Source: Clostridiales bacterium (lineage in GTDB: Bacteria > Bacillota > Clostridia > Christensenellales > Aristaeellaceae). Taken from it: 23,442 nucleotides of DNA. The notes below the pieces were generated by a model. That model was not told the DNA's origin. It searched no databases and saw nothing but the letters and a program-made list of their open reading frames with translations. The DNA lies in contig SFNY01000060.1 in assembly GCA_004554085.1 (NCBI GenBank), positions 1 to 23,442 of the forward strand, in the 5' to 3' direction. This document shows, in pieces, positions 21,342 to 23,442 of this stretch. Numbering within the stretch: position 1 is the stretch's first letter; the number at the start of each line of letters is the position of its first letter. The position numbers were made by a program, and so were the translations under genes.

Positions 21342-23442
21342 TTACATGTAATCGGGGAAGTTGGTGGTGATGCCGTCCGCGCCCATTGCGACGAAGCGTT
21401 CGATCTCGCTGCGGGTGTTGAGCGTCCATGCGACCACCTGCTTTCCGCCCAGGTGGAGTTGATAGATCGCGGCGGGGGTGAGGATTGCCGAGCTGACAGA
21501 GATGATGTCCGCGCTGAATTTTCCGGGATTTTTCACCACGCTGTTCAGCACATCCGTCTTGTTCATGATGTACACCGTCTTTGCGGAGGGCTCCAAAGCC
21601 TTGATCCTGTCGATGACGCTGAGGGTGAAGGAGCCGTAATACGCGCGGCTCTGCAGGCCGTAGCGGTGCACGCAGTTCAGGACCTCCGCTTCGATGTCGA
21701 TGATCTTAAATTCGATCATGACCTCCATGTCCGTTTCCGCGATGCACTCCAGCGCTTCGTCCAGCGTGCAGGCGTTGGGATTGGCAGTGCGGACGTTGGC
21801 CATGGTGATGTCGGCGATGTTGTACTTTTTTCCCTTGTAGCTGAGGGTCGCGTCGTGGTGCACCACGAGCACGCCGTCCTTCGTCTTGCGCACGTCCAGC
21901 TCCACCATGTCCGCGCCCAGCACGGCGGCGTACTTGAAGGCGGCGATGCTGTTGTCCGGGCAGTAACCGGACGCGCCGCGGTGGGCCATGCAGAAGGCGG
22001 TGTGCGCCTGGCTGTAAGGGATCACCGTGACCTCCAGCACGGCTGAGACGCCGTTCTGCGCGGTGACGCTGATCTGCGCCGTGCCGCAGGCCAGGCACGC
22101 GAGCACGCCGCTGTCGCTGACGCTGACCACCCTGGGGTCGCTGCTGGCGTAGGTGTACGCGCCGACGGCGTTTTCCGGCTCGATGGCGAAGGAGAGCGCG
22201 CGCGTTTCGCCCAGGCCGAGGGTCAGCGCGCTTTCGTCAAAGCGGATGCTGTCCGGTCCGGGCAGAATCTCCAGCTCCATCGCAGCGGTCACGCCGTTGT
22301 GGGTGGTCGCGATGAGCTGCGTGTGTCCGCGCTTCAGTCCGGTTACGCAGCCGCTTTCGTCCACCTGCGCAAGCTCGGGATCGGTAACCTCGTAGCGGAA
22401 TGTGGTGTAGCTGCCCTCGTTCACGGCAAATTCCGTCTGAATCTGCATGCCCTCGCCCACAGTGGCCTCCGGAACGACGGGATGCGCCTGCGTGGGTGCG
22501 GGGCAGACGCGCAGCTTTGCGCTGGTGGTCTTGCCGTTGTAGGTCTTTGCGGTGATGGTGACCTGACCCTCCCGCAGTGCGTGCAGTAGGCCGTCCTCCT
22601 CCACGGCGACAACCTCCGGGTCGCTGCTGATCAGGCTGTAATGGCCGCGCCCGGTGACGCTGACCTCCGCCGCCTGCGTCTGTCCCACGCTGAACGCGGT
22701 CATGGGCAGGCGAAGGGAAACCTTGCTGGGCGCCTTCTGCACGATTACCTTGCAGGTTTCGCTCAGGCCGTTGTGGGTGGCGACGGTGATGGTGGCGCTG
22801 CCCGTGCGCACGCCGGTGAGCTTGCCGCTGGCGTCCACCTTGACGTAGCGGGTGTTGGAGCTCTTGTAGCTCAGGCTGGCGGCGCTGCCCTCGTCGAAGT
22901 GAACCTGAAGCGCGCCGCTCAGAACCTCGCCCACGCCGAGGTAGATCGGATTCTCCAGGATCTCCATCTTGCTGGGCGCGGCAACGACGCTGAGGGTCTG
23001 GCTGGCGGACACGCCGTTGTAGGCGGTGGCGGTGACGGTGATCGTACCCTCCTTCAGGGCGACAACCTTGCCATCCTCGGAGACCGCGGCGATGGTATCA
23101 TCGCTGCCGGCGTAGCTGATGGCGCTGGCGGATTCGCTGTTGACCGCTGCGGAGAGGACATGCGTCTGGCCCACGCCCAGCACGGCTGCATCGGAGCTGA
23201 AGGTCACGGATTCCGGTTCGGGAACCACGGTGACTTTCAGGCTGGCGGTCTTGTTGTTGAAGTTCTTGACCGTGACGGTGGCGGTTCCGGGAGCCACGCC
23301 CACGATCTGCTTGGTCTCGGGGTCGATCTCCAGCACGCCGGGATCGCTGCTGCTCAGGTTGTACTGGCCCACGCCCGCGCCGGAGTTGGCGGAGACCTTG
23401 AGGGCGGCGCGGTCGCCCACGCCCAGCAGCTTCACGCCGGAG
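21342..23442 (-). CDS. Big_2-repeat surface protein with C-terminal glycerophosphodiester phosphodiesterase domain (5' end outside window)
   Basis: The reading frame enters from the right edge, so the N-terminus and any signal peptide are missing; the GTG at 23435 is internal. Six Big_2-like domains of about 75-80 residues are visible, each with a GVG turn, an SSD- or SSN-type strand and an NG(K/V)-containing strand (for example SSNTRYVKVDASG, TAKTYNGKTTS). The last about 225 residues (from about 22000 down) are a GDPD barrel: AHRGASGYCPDNSIAAF, VELDVRKTKDG, VVHHD, MIEFKI and the final GADGITTNFP. Catalytic His, Asp/Glu and the HHD histidine are present, so it should hydrolyse glycerophosphodiesters, perhaps lipid headgroups or teichoic-acid-type polymers at the cell surface. 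The Big_2 units resemble those of the protein at the left edge. Confidence 0.9.
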   Translation of the reverse strand, partial: SGVKLLGVGDRAALKVSANSGAGVGQYNLSSSDPGVLEIDPETKQIVGVAPGTATVTVKNFNNKTASLKVTVVPEPESVTFSSDAAVLGVGQTHVLSAAVNSESASAISYAGSDDTIAAVSEDGKVVALKEGTITVTATAYNGVSASQTLSVVAAPSKMEILENPIYLGVGEVLSGALQVHFDEGSAASLSYKSSNTRYVKVDASGKLTGVRTGSATITVATHNGLSETCKVIVQKAPSKVSLRLPMTAFSVGQTQAAEVSVTGRGHYSLISSDPEVVAVEEDGLLHALREGQVTITAKTYNGKTTSAKLRVCPAPTQAHPVVPEATVGEGMQIQTEFAVNEGSYTTFRYEVTDPELAQVDESGCVTGLKRGHTQLIATTHNGVTAAMELEILPGPDSIRFDESALTLGLGETRALSFAIEPENAVGAYTYASSDPRVVSVSDSGVLACLACGTAQISVTAQNGVSAVLEVTVIPYSQAHTAFCMAHRGASGYCPDNSIAAFKYAAVLGADMVELDVRKTKDGVLVVHHDATLSYKGKKYNIADITMANVRTANPNACTLDEALECIAETDMEVMIEFKIIDIEAEVLNCVHRYGLQSRAYYGSFTLSVIDRIKALEPSAKTVYIMNKTDVLNSVVKNPGKFSADIISVSSAILTPAAIYQLHLGGKQVVAWTLNTRSEIERFVAMGADGITTNFPDYM

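Overview
The window is GC-rich DNA from a spore-forming member of the Firmicutes, most likely class Clostridia. Evidence: a spoVAC-spoVAD-spoVAE cluster, a RecD2-type helicase, type III pantothenate kinase beside an ECF-type vitamin transporter, Bacillus/Clostridia-style promoters and Shine-Dalgarno (SD) sequences, and BspA-like leucine-rich-repeat plus Big_2 surface proteins of the kind seen in gut Clostridia. I cannot place it more precisely.

Layout. (1) 1-2578, minus: secreted LRR_5/Big_2 surface protein, running off the left edge and frameshifted near 793. (2) 2810-3505, plus: class II aldolase of the AraD family. (3) 3557-11516, minus: a complete aromatic operon, aroF-tyrA-aroB-aroA-aroC-pheA-aroEK(fused)-aroQ, with genes overlapping or abutting. 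It covers DAHP synthesis through chorismate to prephenate, phenylpyruvate and hydroxyphenylpyruvate. (4) 11547-11776, minus: promoter, 22-residue Phe/Tyr-rich leader peptide, candidate antiterminator and Rho-independent terminator ahead of aroF. (5) 11870-17494, plus: divergent operon panT-coaX-ogt-recD2-comF-TrmH-type methyltransferase. (6) 17596-18936, plus: secreted alpha/beta hydrolase. (7) 19083-21195, minus: spoVAE, spoVAD, spoVAC, preceded by two small genes with good ribosome-binding sites. (8) 21342-23442, minus: surface protein with at least six Big_2-like domains and a C-terminal glycerophosphodiesterase domain, running off the right edge.

The most notable system is the attenuator before aroF. 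The leader has 5 Phe and 4 Tyr codons among 22 and no Trp, matching an operon that ends in Phe and Tyr. The segment just after the leader stop codon can pair with the 5' arm and loop of the terminator. This is the geometry of ribosome-mediated attenuation, and I see no T-box or TRAP-type signal. aroF itself lacks about 59 nt of conserved coding sequence, which shifts it into the tyrA frame and creates an apparent AroF-TyrA fusion. This is either a real lesion or a sequence error, as is the 5-nt deletion in the left surface-protein gene.
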